Positions 27,365 through 36,700 of a stretch of 64,000 nucleotides of DNA are shown piece after piece; the stretch's first letter is position 1, and every line of letters starts with the position of its first letter. Below the pieces are notes generated by a model, which worked only from the letters and a program-made list of their open reading frames with translations, was not told the origin of the DNA and did no database searches. The stretch covers positions 1,922,001 through 1,986,000 of the forward strand of contig NZ_BJOR01000001.1 of the NCBI RefSeq assembly GCF_006540305.1. Direction: 5' to 3'. Source of the stretch: Streptomyces sp. 6-11-2. GTDB taxonomy: Bacteria > Actinomycetota > Actinomycetes > Streptomycetales > Streptomycetaceae. A program made the position numbers and the translations under genes.

Positions 27365-27977
27365 CGTCGTCTTCACGGTTGTACGAGACCTTGTCGTCTT
27401 CGGGCACCGGGAGGTCCGCATGACCCCCGCGCGGGCGCCGGTTGTCGGATTTGCCATCCCTGTAAAGCGTCAGGCTAAACATTCAATTCCCGGCCGAAGA
27501 CGTGAAGAGCCCGTGATGTCGGTGTGAGTTTGCTCACGAACGCCTCGGCAATCCAGACAATTCATGAGCGCGTTCCCTGCCGCCGAATCGGACATTGACC
27601 CACTGAAGCCATCATTCCGCTCCCGATCATGGCGACTGGGACACCTCAAGTGACTCGCGGGTACGTAGCGAAATGTCCCCTATACGGGAGATCACTTTCC
27701 ACATCAGGTAATCCGTCACTCACGGGCTGTCACGGAGGTCACAGCCTGGTCCACATGCCTTGTTGGAGATCCGGCACTGTGCTGGAATGCCACGGACCGC
27801 TGCAGGATCGAGCCGGCGCGCAGGGGGCGCAACGCAGCGCCGAGCGGCGGTGAGAAGGGGGAACCAGCGCCGGTCACTCACGACCATCCGGGAAGCGTGT
27901 TCAGGGCGCTTCCCACAACGCCGACACCGTCCTTCCGCTCGCGCGGAGGGGCGCCTGGTCCAGAGGTTGCGACGCTA
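27365..27977. other. long intergenic region upstream of conservon 1
   Basis: About 610 bases without a convincing gene, with unusually A+T-rich patches around 27465-27500 and 27540-27720. They should hold the promoter of the small ORF (minus strand) and of cvnA1 (plus strand). Visible elements are an inverted repeat GGCTGT-N10-ACAGCC (27725-27746) containing two TCAC half-sites, and the 13-base motif shared with conservon 2 (27779-27791). Confidence 0.7.
27779..27791 (+). promoter_or_regulatory. 13-base motif shared upstream of both conservons (copy 1)
   Basis: GTGCTGGAATGCC occurs here, 187 bases before the cvnA1 start, and identically at 33647-33659, 116 bases before the cvnA2 start. The flanks diverge apart from a TGTTGGA/TGTTTGGA-like sequence roughly 20 bases upstream of each. 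It could be a shared promoter element or regulator site. Confidence 0.55.
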
Positions 27978-30900
27978 GTGCAGGGACGTTTCAAGAGGGA
28001 TGGCAGCGCTTCGGCGGAGCCGGAGCCGCACGGCGGGACTGGCCCCATGGCCGTCAGCTCCTCGCCCCAGCACGCCCAGAACCCGGCCCCGGCCGGCGAC
28101 GGCGCAGAGCGCCCCGGACGCTCGGGCACGACCGGCCCGGCGGGTGCGTCGGCGTCGTCGAGCCAGGCTCCGGCGGCCAAGAAGACCGGGAGCCAGGGGC
28201 CGTCGGGCCCCGGCTCGCGCATGGCCCTGCGCAACTGGCGCATCTCCACGCGACTGGTGTCGCTGCTCGCCCTGCCCGTGGTCGCCGCGACCTCGCTCGG
28301 CGGGATGCGTATCAGCCAGAGCATGGACGACATCCAGCAGCTCGACAACATGAAGCTGCTGACGGAGATGACCAAGCAGGCCACCGAACTGGCCGCCGCG
28401 CTCCAGGAGGAGCGCGACCAGTCCGCCGGCCCGCTGGCGCAGCGCTCCAGCGCGGCCGCCATCACCATCAAGGGCTACCGGGACCGGACCGACCGGGCCC
28501 GGGACAACTTCGTCTCCGCGTCCGAGGAGATCGACGCCGCCAGCAAGGACGGCAACCTCCTCGGTGTCCGCGACACCCTCGTCGGCCTGGCGAGCGACCT
28601 CAACGGCCTCACCAAGATCCGCAAGGACGCGTACCAGTCCGAGGAGAACTCGGCCCGGACGGTCGAGAGCTACCACCGGCTCATCACCGAGCTGCTCGCC
28701 CTCTCCCAGGACATGGCCGAGGCGACCAGCAACCCGCAGATGATCCAGCGGACGCGTGCGCTGGCCGCCTTCTCCTCCGCCAAGGAGTACGCGTCCGTCC
28801 AGCGCGCCGTCATCGCCGCCGCGCTGCCGGCCAACAACACCAGCGCCGGCAAGCTCTCGGAGAACGACCGCCTCTACGCCCAGCAGGCGCTGGAGAGCCA
28901 GACCTCCGACCTCAACAGCTTCCGCAACATCTACGGGGAGGGCTCCGAGGAGCTCATCAAGCCCATCGAAGAGGGCAACCCGACGATCCTGTCCGCGGAC
29001 ACCTACGCCAAGCGCGTCCTGGACAACCCCGAGGGCCTGAAGCAGGCGAACAAGCGCTCCTACCGCGACTGGGTCGACGACAGCTCCACCAAGATCCAGC
29101 AGATGAAGAACATCGAGCACACGCTGCTCGAGGAGATGGAGCAGAAGGCCCGCGAGCTGCGCAGCGCCACCGAGTACGACGCCATCGTCTCCGGTGCGCT
29201 GATCCTGCTCGTGCTCGGCGTGTCGCTGGTCGGCGCCTTCGTCGTGGCCCGCTCCATGATCCGCTCGCTGCACCGGCTCCAGGAGACCGCCACCAAGGTC
29301 GCCCAGGACCGTCTGCCCGAGCTGGTCCGGCAGCTGTCCGAGTCCGACCCGCAGGACGTGGACACGTCCGTGGAGTCGGTCGGTGTGCACTCCCGGGACG
29401 AGATCGGCCAGGTGGCCGCGGCCTTCGACGACGTGCACCGCGAGGCGGTCCGCCTCGCCGCCGAGCAGGCCCTGCTGCGGGGCAACGTCAACGCGATGTT
29501 CACCAACCTCTCGCGCCGCTCCCAGGGTCTGATCCAGCGCCAGCTGTCGCTGATCTCCGAACTCGAGTCCCGCGAGGCCGACCCGGACCAGCTGTCCTCG
29601 CTGTTCAAGCTCGACCACCTCGCCACGCGCATGCGCCGTAACGGTGAGAACCTCCTCGTCCTCGCTGGTGAGGAGCCCGGCCGCCGCTGGACCCGTCCGG
29701 TCCCGCTGGTCGACGTGCTCCGCGCCGCCGCGTCCGAGGTGGAGCAGTACGAGCGCATCGAGCTGGCCTCGGTGCCCGGCACCGAGGTCGCCGGCCGGGT
29801 CGTCAACGACCTCGTGCACCTGCTCGCCGAGCTGTTGGAGAACGCGACCTCGTTCTCCTCGCCGCAGACCAAGGTCAAGGTCACCGGTCACGCGCTGCCC
29901 GACGGGCGGGTGCTGATCGAGATCCACGACACCGGTATCGGTCTGTCCCCGGAGGACCTCGCCGCGATCAACGAGCGGCTCGCCTCGCCGCCCACCGTGG
30001 ACGTGTCGGTCTCCCGCCGCATGGGCCTCTTCGTGGTCGGTCGTCTGTCCCAGCGCCACGGCATCCGCATCCAGCTGCGCCCCTCCGACTCCGGTGGTAC
30101 GACCGCTCTGGTCATGCTGCCCGTCGACGTCGCCCAGGGCGGCAAGAAGCCGGGCGCTGGCAAGCCCGGCGGCCCGTCCGCGGGCGGTCCGGCCGCCGCG
30201 GCTGCCGCCGCCGGCGCCGCAGCGGCTCGCCGGCAGGGCGGTCAGCAGGGCGGCGGAGCCCTCGGCGCGGGCGGTCAGCAGGGCGGGGCCGGCCGGCTCG
30301 GTCCCGGAGCCGCTCCGCGCGGCCAGGTCGGCGGCGGCCAGGGTCCGCGGGCCGCGCTGCCCGGCGCCGGCCGCCAGGGCGGTCCGAACGGACCGCGTGG
30401 CCAGCAGGGTCCGGGGCAGCCGCAGCAGGGCCGCCCGGCCGCTTCGGGCATGGCCGGCGGCTTCGGCGGCCAGGCACCCGGCGGGCCGCAGGGTCCCGGT
30501 GCGGGCGCTCCGCAGGGCTTCGGCGACGGCCGGCACCCGGCCGCCTCGCAGGGCTTCGGCGACGGACGCCGCCAGGACGCCTTCGGCGGCCCACGCGGCG
30601 GCGTTCCCCCGCAGCGCGGAAACGGCGCGGAGACGGGCCGGCAGCCGCAGTTGCCGCCGCGCGGTGGCCCGCGCGCCGAACTGCCGGGCGGCAACGGGCC
30701 GTCCCGTACGCAGGGTTGGGCCGACGAGAACGCTCAGAGCCGGGCCGCTCTGGACGCGCCGCGCGGCCACGACGAGCAGGACCCGTCGCAGACCTCCCGG
30801 ATGCCGCGGATCGACGACCGGCAGGGACCCGGTTCGACGGCCGAGATGCCTCGCTTCGACGACCACCAGGGACCCGGCTCCGCAGCGGATACCTCGGCGT

Positions 30901-31880
30901 TTCCCCGCCCCGACTTCAACGCCCCCCACCCGGGTGCCAACGACGCCCAGAACACGGGCGAGTTCGTCCGCTCGGACGTCTACGGTCCGGCCGGGCAGAA
31001 CAACCCCGCCGACACGGGGCAGTTCGCGGCCCAGCAGGGGTACGACAACGGCTCCACGGGGCAGTTCGCCGCCCAGCAGGGGTACGACAACGGCTCCACC
31101 GGCCAGTTCGCCGCCCAGCAAGGATACGACAACGGCTCCACCGGCCAGTTCGCCGCCCAGCAGGGATACGACAACGGCTCCACCGGCCAGTTCGCCGCCC
31201 AGCAGGGATACGACAACGGCTCCACCGGCCAGTTCGCGCAGCCCGGACACGACAACGGTGCGCCCGGCCGCAACGCCCACCCGGGCGGCGCCGCCGACTT
31301 CGGCGGCCTGCGCGGTCCGGCCGCCCAGCGGCCCCAGCAGCGTCCCGGCCGCCCGGAACCGGGCAACGCGGGTGCCCCGCAGCATCGGCCGGACGACGCC
31401 TGGGCCCTGCCGCCGGCCCCGAGCCCCGGCGACGGCCGTACCCCGCTGTACGACACCCTGGAGACCAACTGGTTCCGCGGTGGGCAGCAGCAGGGCGGCG
31501 AACCGGCTCCGGCCTCGCCGCAGCAGCCGCAGCAGCCGCAGCAGCCGCAGCCGCAGACTCCTGCGGCCCCCCAGCGTCCCGCCGCCTCCGCCTGGCGCAC
31601 CTCGCCGAACGACGACCTCGTACGGCAGGCCGAGCGTGTCAGGCAACCGGCTGCGGGCGGTGTCACCACCTCCGGCCTGCCGCGCCGGGTGCCCCGGGCC
31701 AACCTCGTCCCGGGCACGGCTCAGCAGCAACAGCACCAGAGCGGTCCGCAGGTCTCGCGTTCGCCCGACGACGTACGCGGCCGGCTGACCAATCTCCGTC
31801 GGGGCATCGCACAGGGCCGTCAGGCCGGCACAGGTCAGACGGGCAGTTTCCCCAGCCCCACTCACCAGCAGGAGCGTTAG
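27978..31880 (+). CDS. cvnA1: conservon sensor-kinase-like ATPase CvnA1
   Basis: CvnA is the membrane sensor component of Streptomyces conservons (CvnABCD), thought to act like a eukaryotic G-protein-coupled receptor unit. The 1300-residue product has a disordered N-terminus, a first membrane segment (STRLVSLLALPVVAATSLGG, about residues 90-110), an extracellular nitrate/nitrite-sensor-like helical domain, a second membrane segment (about residues 400-424, ALILLVLGVSLVGAFVVA), HAMP, and a GHKL ATPase with N-box HLLAELLENATSFSS (about 613) and DTGIGLSPEDL. A roughly 590-residue Gly/Pro/Gln-rich tail includes five perfect or near-perfect 14-residue repeats. The GTG (VQGRFKRDGS) matches relatives. 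Confidence 0.9.
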   Translation: MQGRFKRDGSASAEPEPHGGTGPMAVSSSPQHAQNPAPAGDGAERPGRSGTTGPAGASASSSQAPAAKKTGSQGPSGPGSRMALRNWRISTRLVSLLALPVVAATSLGGMRISQSMDDIQQLDNMKLLTEMTKQATELAAALQEERDQSAGPLAQRSSAAAITIKGYRDRTDRARDNFVSASEEIDAASKDGNLLGVRDTLVGLASDLNGLTKIRKDAYQSEENSARTVESYHRLITELLALSQDMAEATSNPQMIQRTRALAAFSSAKEYASVQRAVIAAALPANNTSAGKLSENDRLYAQQALESQTSDLNSFRNIYGEGSEELIKPIEEGNPTILSADTYAKRVLDNPEGLKQANKRSYRDWVDDSSTKIQQMKNIEHTLLEEMEQKARELRSATEYDAIVSGALILLVLGVSLVGAFVVARSMIRSLHRLQETATKVAQDRLPELVRQLSESDPQDVDTSVESVGVHSRDEIGQVAAAFDDVHREAVRLAAEQALLRGNVNAMFTNLSRRSQGLIQRQLSLISELESREADPDQLSSLFKLDHLATRMRRNGENLLVLAGEEPGRRWTRPVPLVDVLRAAASEVEQYERIELASVPGTEVAGRVVNDLVHLLAELLENATSFSSPQTKVKVTGHALPDGRVLIEIHDTGIGLSPEDLAAINERLASPPTVDVSVSRRMGLFVVGRLSQRHGIRIQLRPSDSGGTTALVMLPVDVAQGGKKPGAGKPGGPSAGGPAAAAAAAGAAAARRQGGQQGGGALGAGGQQGGAGRLGPGAAPRGQVGGGQGPRAALPGAGRQGGPNGPRGQQGPGQPQQGRPAASGMAGGFGGQAPGGPQGPGAGAPQGFGDGRHPAASQGFGDGRRQDAFGGPRGGVPPQRGNGAETGRQPQLPPRGGPRAELPGGNGPSRTQGWADENAQSRAALDAPRGHDEQDPSQTSRMPRIDDRQGPGSTAEMPRFDDHQGPGSAADTSAFPRPDFNAPHPGANDAQNTGEFVRSDVYGPAGQNNPADTGQFAAQQGYDNGSTGQFAAQQGYDNGSTGQFAAQQGYDNGSTGQFAAQQGYDNGSTGQFAAQQGYDNGSTGQFAQPGHDNGAPGRNAHPGGAADFGGLRGPAAQRPQQRPGRPEPGNAGAPQHRPDDAWALPPAPSPGDGRTPLYDTLETNWFRGGQQQGGEPAPASPQQPQQPQQPQPQTPAAPQRPAASAWRTSPNDDLVRQAERVRQPAAGGVTTSGLPRRVPRANLVPGTAQQQQHQSGPQVSRSPDDVRGRLTNLRRGIAQGRQAGTGQTGSFPSPTHQQER
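31014..31223. repeat. five 42-bp tandem repeats in the cvnA1 tail
   Basis: Five consecutive 42-base units (31014, 31056, 31098, 31140, 31182) encode TGQFAAQQGYDNGS with only synonymous or no changes. A sixth diverged copy (TGQFAQPGHDNG) follows to about 31262. The high identity suggests recent expansion by slippage or unequal crossing-over. Confidence 0.96.
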
Positions 31881-32303
31881 TTGAGTCCGATGAGCCAGGC
31901 GGCACAGAACCTGAACTGGTTGATCACCAACTTCGTGGACAACACCCCCGGGGTGTCCCACACCGTCGTGGTGTCCGCCGACGGACTCCTACTGGCGATG
32001 TCCGAAGGCTTCCCCCGCGACCGCGCCGACCAGCTCGCGGCCGTGGCATCCGGTCTGACCTCGCTGACCGCGGGGGCCTCCCGGATCTTCGAGGGCGGCA
32101 GCGTCTCGCAGACGGTCGTCGAGATGGAGCGCGGCTTCCTCTTCCTGATGTCCGTCTCCGACGGGTCGTCCCTGGCGGTACTGGCCCACCCGGAGTGCGA
32201 CATCGGCCTCGTCGGCTACGAAATGGCGCTGCTCGTCGACCGCGCGGGGGCGGTCCTCACACCCGACCTGCGCGCCGAACTACAGGGCAGTCTGCTGCAC
32301 TGA
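31881..32303 (+). CDS. cvnB1: conservon roadblock/LC7-domain protein CvnB1
   Basis: The 140-residue product (SQAAQNLNWLITNFVDNTPG, VVVSADGLLLAMSEGFPRD) is a Roadblock/LC7 protein, a family that regulates small GTPases such as MglA or Rag. In conservons CvnB is thought to bridge CvnA and the GTPase CvnD. A TTG start at 31881 fits GGAG 6 bases upstream and the GTG used at the same place in cvnB2; an internal ATG is at 31890. The cvnA1 stop abuts the start. Confidence 0.9.
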   Translation: MSPMSQAAQNLNWLITNFVDNTPGVSHTVVVSADGLLLAMSEGFPRDRADQLAAVASGLTSLTAGASRIFEGGSVSQTVVEMERGFLFLMSVSDGSSLAVLAHPECDIGLVGYEMALLVDRAGAVLTPDLRAELQGSLLH

Positions 32304-32414
32304 CCGGCTCCGGCACCATCCACCTCACCAAATCACCGTCCGGCCGCCACAATCCCCCCACCGGCCCCGTCAGACGGCTTGACTGACCGACTTGCTGTCC
32401 CGCCCGGAGGATTC

Positions 32415-32813
32415 ATGACCCCGCCCCCCGCCTCTCATGATCCGTACGCTGAGCCGTACGGGGATGAGGGCGACCAGCCGCTGGTACGTCCCTATGCGAT
32501 GACCGGCGGCCGGACCCGGCCGCGCTACCAGCTCGCCATCGAGGCACTGATCAGTACGACGGCCGATCCGGCAGCGCTGATGGGACTGCTCCCGGAGCAC
32601 CAGCGGATCTGCCACCTGTGCCGCGAGGTGAAATCCGTGGCCGAGGTCTCGGCTCTCCTCGCCATGCCGCTGGGCGTGGCCAGGATCCTCGTAGCGGACC
32701 TCGCGGAGGCCGGCCTGGTGGCCATCCACCAGCCGGGCGGGGACGAGAACAACGGTGGCGCACCGGATGTGACGCTGCTCGAAAGGGTGCTCAGTGGACT
32801 TCGCAAGCTCTGA
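32415..32813 (+). CDS. cvnC1: conservon DUF742 protein CvnC1
   Basis: The 132-residue DUF742 protein has the core PLVRPYAMTGGRTRPRYQLA, then EHQRICHLCREVKSVAEVSA and LGVARILVADLAEAGLVAI, which looks like a winged-helix fold with a CxxC pair. Its biochemical role is unknown; it is always part of conservons. The ATG follows GGAGG at ideal spacing. Its end overlaps the GTG of cvnD1 by 20 bases, so cvnC and cvnD are translationally coupled. Confidence 0.9.
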   Translation: MTPPPASHDPYAEPYGDEGDQPLVRPYAMTGGRTRPRYQLAIEALISTTADPAALMGLLPEHQRICHLCREVKSVAEVSALLAMPLGVARILVADLAEAGLVAIHQPGGDENNGGAPDVTLLERVLSGLRKL

Positions 32814-33369
32814 CGGGGGCCGGGCGACCACCTCCGCGAAGATCGTGGTGGCGGGTGGCTTCGGCGTGGGCAAGACCACGTTCGTGGGTGCCGTCTCGGA
32901 GATCAACCCGCTGCGCACGGAGGCCGTGATGACGTCCGCTTCGGCGGGCATCGACGACCTCACCCACACCGGGGACAAGACCACCACCACGGTGGCCATG
33001 GACTTCGGCCGCATCACACTCGACCAGGACCTGATCCTCTACCTGTTCGGCACCCCCGGCCAGGACCGCTTCTGGTTCATGTGGGACGACCTCGTCCGCG
33101 GCGCCATCGGCGCCATCGTGCTCGTCGACACCCGCAGGCTCGCCGACTGCTTCCCCGCCGTCGACTACTTCGAGAACAGCGGACTGCCCTTCGTCATCGC
33201 CCTCAACGGCTTCGACGGCCAGCAGCCCTACAACCCCGACGAGGTCCGCGAAGCACTCCAGATCGGCCCCGACGCCCCCATCATCACCACCGACGCCCGC
33301 CACCGCGCCGACGCCAAATCCGCCCTCATCACCCTGGTGGAACACGCCCTCATGGCCCGGCTGAGGTAG
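32794..33369 (+). CDS. cvnD1: conservon small GTPase CvnD1
   Basis: The 191-residue Ras-like GTPase of the conservon has G1 GGFGVGKTTFV (P-loop), a G2-like TTTTVAMDFG, G3 LFGTPGQDRFWFMW and a G4-like ALNGFD in place of NKxD. By analogy with Cvn9 it binds and hydrolyses GTP and associates with CvnA via CvnB and CvnC. Bases 32890-33362 are identical to the same stretch of cvnD2, including third codon positions. The GTG overlaps cvnC1. Confidence 0.93.
   Translation: MDFASSDGGRATTSAKIVVAGGFGVGKTTFVGAVSEINPLRTEAVMTSASAGIDDLTHTGDKTTTTVAMDFGRITLDQDLILYLFGTPGQDRFWFMWDDLVRGAIGAIVLVDTRRLADCFPAVDYFENSGLPFVIALNGFDGQQPYNPDEVREALQIGPDAPIITTDARHRADAKSALITLVEHALMARLR
32890..33362 (+). repeat. 473-base direct repeat, copy 1 (cvnD1)
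   Basis: This stretch is base-for-base identical, by line-by-line reading, to 38214-38686 in cvnD2. Identity drops immediately outside: upstream TTCGTGGGT versus TTCGTCGGC, downstream CTGAGG versus CTCCGC. It is consistent with recent gene conversion. Confidence 0.93.
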
Positions 33370-33592
33370 CCGAGGCACCATGAGTAGCCCTCAAGTCGGC
33401 AGCGCCATACGGCGGTTGTCGTAGATGCACCGGAGCCGGCTGTGCCTTTTGACACGGTCGGCCCCGGTGTTCATAACGTTTCGGCAGAGGAATCGCGTGG
33501 TATGGCCACGCGTCGCGCACATACGGTGCCGCTGTGCGCACATTCCCCCGGTTTTTTGCCGGGGCTAGTTGTTTATGACCGTTTTATGTGGG

Positions 33593-33623
33593 ACGTGCGT
33601 CACGTGGAACCACCCGTTTCCAC
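33593..33623. promoter_or_regulatory. overlapping inverted repeats upstream of cvnA2
   Basis: ACGTG-CGT-CACGT overlaps GTGGAA-N8-TTCCAC. Both are perfect short palindromes typical of dimeric regulator sites. They lie about 24 bases before the shared GTGCTGGAATGCC motif. No regulator can be assigned. Confidence 0.4.
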
Positions 33624-33646
33624 TGTTTGGAAGAGCGCATGTCGAC

Positions 33647-33659
33647 GTGCTGGAATGCC
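33647..33659 (+). promoter_or_regulatory. 13-base motif shared upstream of both conservons (copy 2)
   Basis: GTGCTGGAATGCC is identical to the copy at 27779-27791 upstream of cvnA1. Here it lies 116 bases before the cvnA2 GTG. Confidence 0.55.
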
Positions 33660-33774
33660 TGAACTACCCAATGGTCAAAGACGTACTCACCGGTAGTGGG
33701 CCGCCTATGGCGGACAGGGTTCTGAGACATTGCGGCACAACGTAGGTGCCGACCGCCGAGAGGTTGTTGGTCGA

Positions 33775-36700
33775 GTGAGGCGAAGCAAGAACGGCCCCGA
33801 GCCGTCGGCCCGGGGCAATTTCACCCCGCCGCCGCGCGGTGCGGCGCCCGCGCACGTGCCCGGTTCGGAGCCGACGGCCGCGCCCACCGCGAGCGGTGGC
33901 CGATTCTCCCCGCGCAACTGGCGGGTGCCGACCCGGCTGAACGCCATCCTGCTCCTGCCCGTGCTGGTGGGCCTGGTCATGGGCGGTTTCCAGGTCAACA
34001 GCTCGATCAACACGTGGCAGGACGCGCAGGACGCCGAGCACACCGCTCGCCTGGTGCAGGCCTCGCTGGCCTACGCCGACGCCCTCTATCACGAGCGCGA
34101 CGTCAGCGCGGCCCCCCTGCTCCAGGGCAAGGGCCAGAACGACCCGACCGTCGCCGAGGCCCGCGGGGTCACCGACAAGGCCGCCGACGCCTTCGACCAG
34201 GCCGCGCAGTCCATGCCGCACAAGGCCGGTCTGGATCGCCGGCTCAAGCTGTTCCGCGACGCCGAGCCCGAGTTGCAGAAGCTGCGTGCCGCGGCGTTCA
34301 CCTCCAAGCTGCCCGGCGTGCAGACCGAGGAGGGCTACGTCAAGGTCGCCCACCCGCTGATGGAGTTCGCCAACGAACTCGGCCTGGGCACCGGCAACAT
34401 CACCTCCTACGGCCGTACCGTCTACGCCATCTCGCTGACCAAGGCCGCGCTGTCGCTGGAGCGCTCGATCGGCATGCACCTGCTGATCAAGCCCGGCCCC
34501 GACGCCGCCGGCCTGGCCGGCCAGCGCGTCGCCCTGTCCTCCTACGCCTACCTCGAGGGCATCGCCGTCGAGGAGTACATCGGCGGCGGCACCCAGGAGG
34601 ACGCGGACAAGCTGGACGCGCTGAAGAAGGAGATCCAGGCCAACGCGGCGACCATGGCCCAGCAGGCAAAGGCCAAGGACCCGAACTACGTGGCTCCGCC
34701 GCAGGACCCGACCCAGATGGTCACGGCGCTGGCCACGCTGGGCAGCACGGACCCGGCCGAGCGCGCGGCCCTGGCGCAGCAGGGCATCACGCCCGAGAAC
34801 TGGTGGGCGGTCAACACCCTCAAGTTCGACGCCTACCGCCAGATCGAGTCGGACATGGCCGACACGGCGGTGAACGAGGCGGCCTCGATCGCCGACAACG
34901 CCAAGCAGTCGACGTTCATCACCGGCGCGATCGTCCTGGTCGCCCTGCTCGCCGCCTTCATCCTGGCCGGTCTGGTGGCCCGCCAGATGAGCCGCTCGAT
35001 GCGCCGGCTGCGCAACGCCGCCTTCGGCATCGCCGAGCAGCGCCTGCCGATGCTGGTCGACCAGCTCTCGCGCACCGACCCCGGCCGCGTCGACACCCGG
35101 GTCACTCCGATCCCGATCACCTCGACCGACGAGATCGGCGAGGTCGCCCGCGCCTTCGACCAGGTGCACCGCGAGGCCGTCCGGCTCGCCTCCGAACAGG
35201 CCCTGCTGCGGGGCAACATCAACGCGATCTTCACCAACCTCTCGCGCCGCAACCAGTCGCTGATCGAGGGCCAGCTGACCCTGATCACCGACCTGGAGAA
35301 CAACGAGGCCGACCCGGACCAGTTGGAGAACCTCTTCCGCCTGGACCACCTGGCGACCCGTATGCGCCGCAACGGCGAGAACCTCCTCGTCCTCGCCGGC
35401 GAGGAGCCCGGCCGCCGCTGGGACCAGCCGGTCCCGCTGGTCGACGTGCTGCGCGCCGCCTCCTCCGAGGTGGAGCAGTACGAGCGCATCGAGCTGTCCG
35501 GCGTGCCCACGGCCGAGATCCACGGCCGCGCCGTGACCGACCTCGTGCACCTGCTGGCCGAGCTGCTGGAGAACGCCACCACGTTCTCCTCGCCGCAGAC
35601 CAAGGTCCGGGTCACCGCGACCCGGCTGCCCGACGGCCGGATCATGATCGAGATCCACGACAAGGGCATCGGCCTGACCGCCGAGGACTTCGCGGACATC
35701 AACCACAAGCTGGCCAACCCGCCCACGGTGGACGCCGCGATCTCCCAGCGCATGGGTCTGTTCGTGGTCGGCCGCCTCGCCGACCGGCACGGCGTCCGCG
35801 TCCAGCTGCGCCCCTCCGGTGAGCAGGCCGGCACCACCTCGCTGGTCATGCTGCCGGACGCGATCACCCACGGCGGTGGCGGCGAGCAGGCGCTGGACCG
35901 CGACGACTTCACCGTGTCGCAGATCATCCCGGAACAGGAGTTCCAGGGCGAGAACTTCGGTGCTCCCCAGCCGATGCTCACTGCCGCGGAGCTCGGCTTC
36001 GACGACAGCCGGTACGCCGACGCCCCGGACGGGTCCCGGGAGTTGGACCCCGTCGGCCGCTCCCTCAAGCGCGAGGAGCGCCGCGCCGCCCTGGAGGCCC
36101 AGACGCACGACCGGTCGGCGGGCCCGGAGACGGCCGAGCCGGCCGGGTACCCCGACGAGCACACCGGGCAGCAACCGCAGTACGACACCGGGCAGTTGCC
36201 CTTCCCGGAGCAGGGCGGGTACGACCCGCAGACGGCGTACGAGGAACCGCAGCACTCTGCGTACGACCAGCAGCAGACGGCGTACGACGAGCAGGGCCGG
36301 CCTGCGTACGACGAGGGGTACTACGCGCCGAACGGCGGTACGCCGCAGGGCGATGCCTACTCGTCCAACGGCGGCTACCCCGACCCCGGCTATGCGGAGC
36401 CCGGGCAGCAGGAGCCCGCGTCGGCGCACGCCGCGGCGCCGGAGGCGTTCGCCGGCTTCCAGGAGCAGTCCTACCAGGACGACTGGCCGCAGCCGGACGG
36501 GTACCGGAACGGCTACCCGGACCAGTACGCTCCGGAAGCGGAATCCTCGCAGGCCGCTGACGTGACCGAGGCGGACCGCGTAGGCTTCGAGCGTCCGGGA
36601 CCGGCCCCTTCCGCCGTCCACGAGCTGACCGACGCCGGGCTGCCCCGCCGCGGATCGGTCGCGAGCGGTTCGAACGGCGCGGAGCCCCTGGACCAGGAAG

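Larger units (their letters stand above)
33370..33774. other. intergenic region upstream of conservon 2
   Basis: About 405 bases without a gene. A CCCCGG-T6-rich-CCGGGG hairpin (33546-33564) could attenuate read-through from conservon 1. Farther on are inverted repeats ACGTG-cgt-CACGT (33593-33605) and GTGGAA-N8-TTCCAC (33604-33623), and the shared 13-base motif at 33647-33659. The cvnA2 promoter should lie here. Confidence 0.65.

Noticed and set aside
27975..31961. 1328-codon open frame antisense to cvnA1
   Set aside because: Its composition mirrors the codon bias of cvnA1; it shows no domain, ribosome-binding site or conserved motif.
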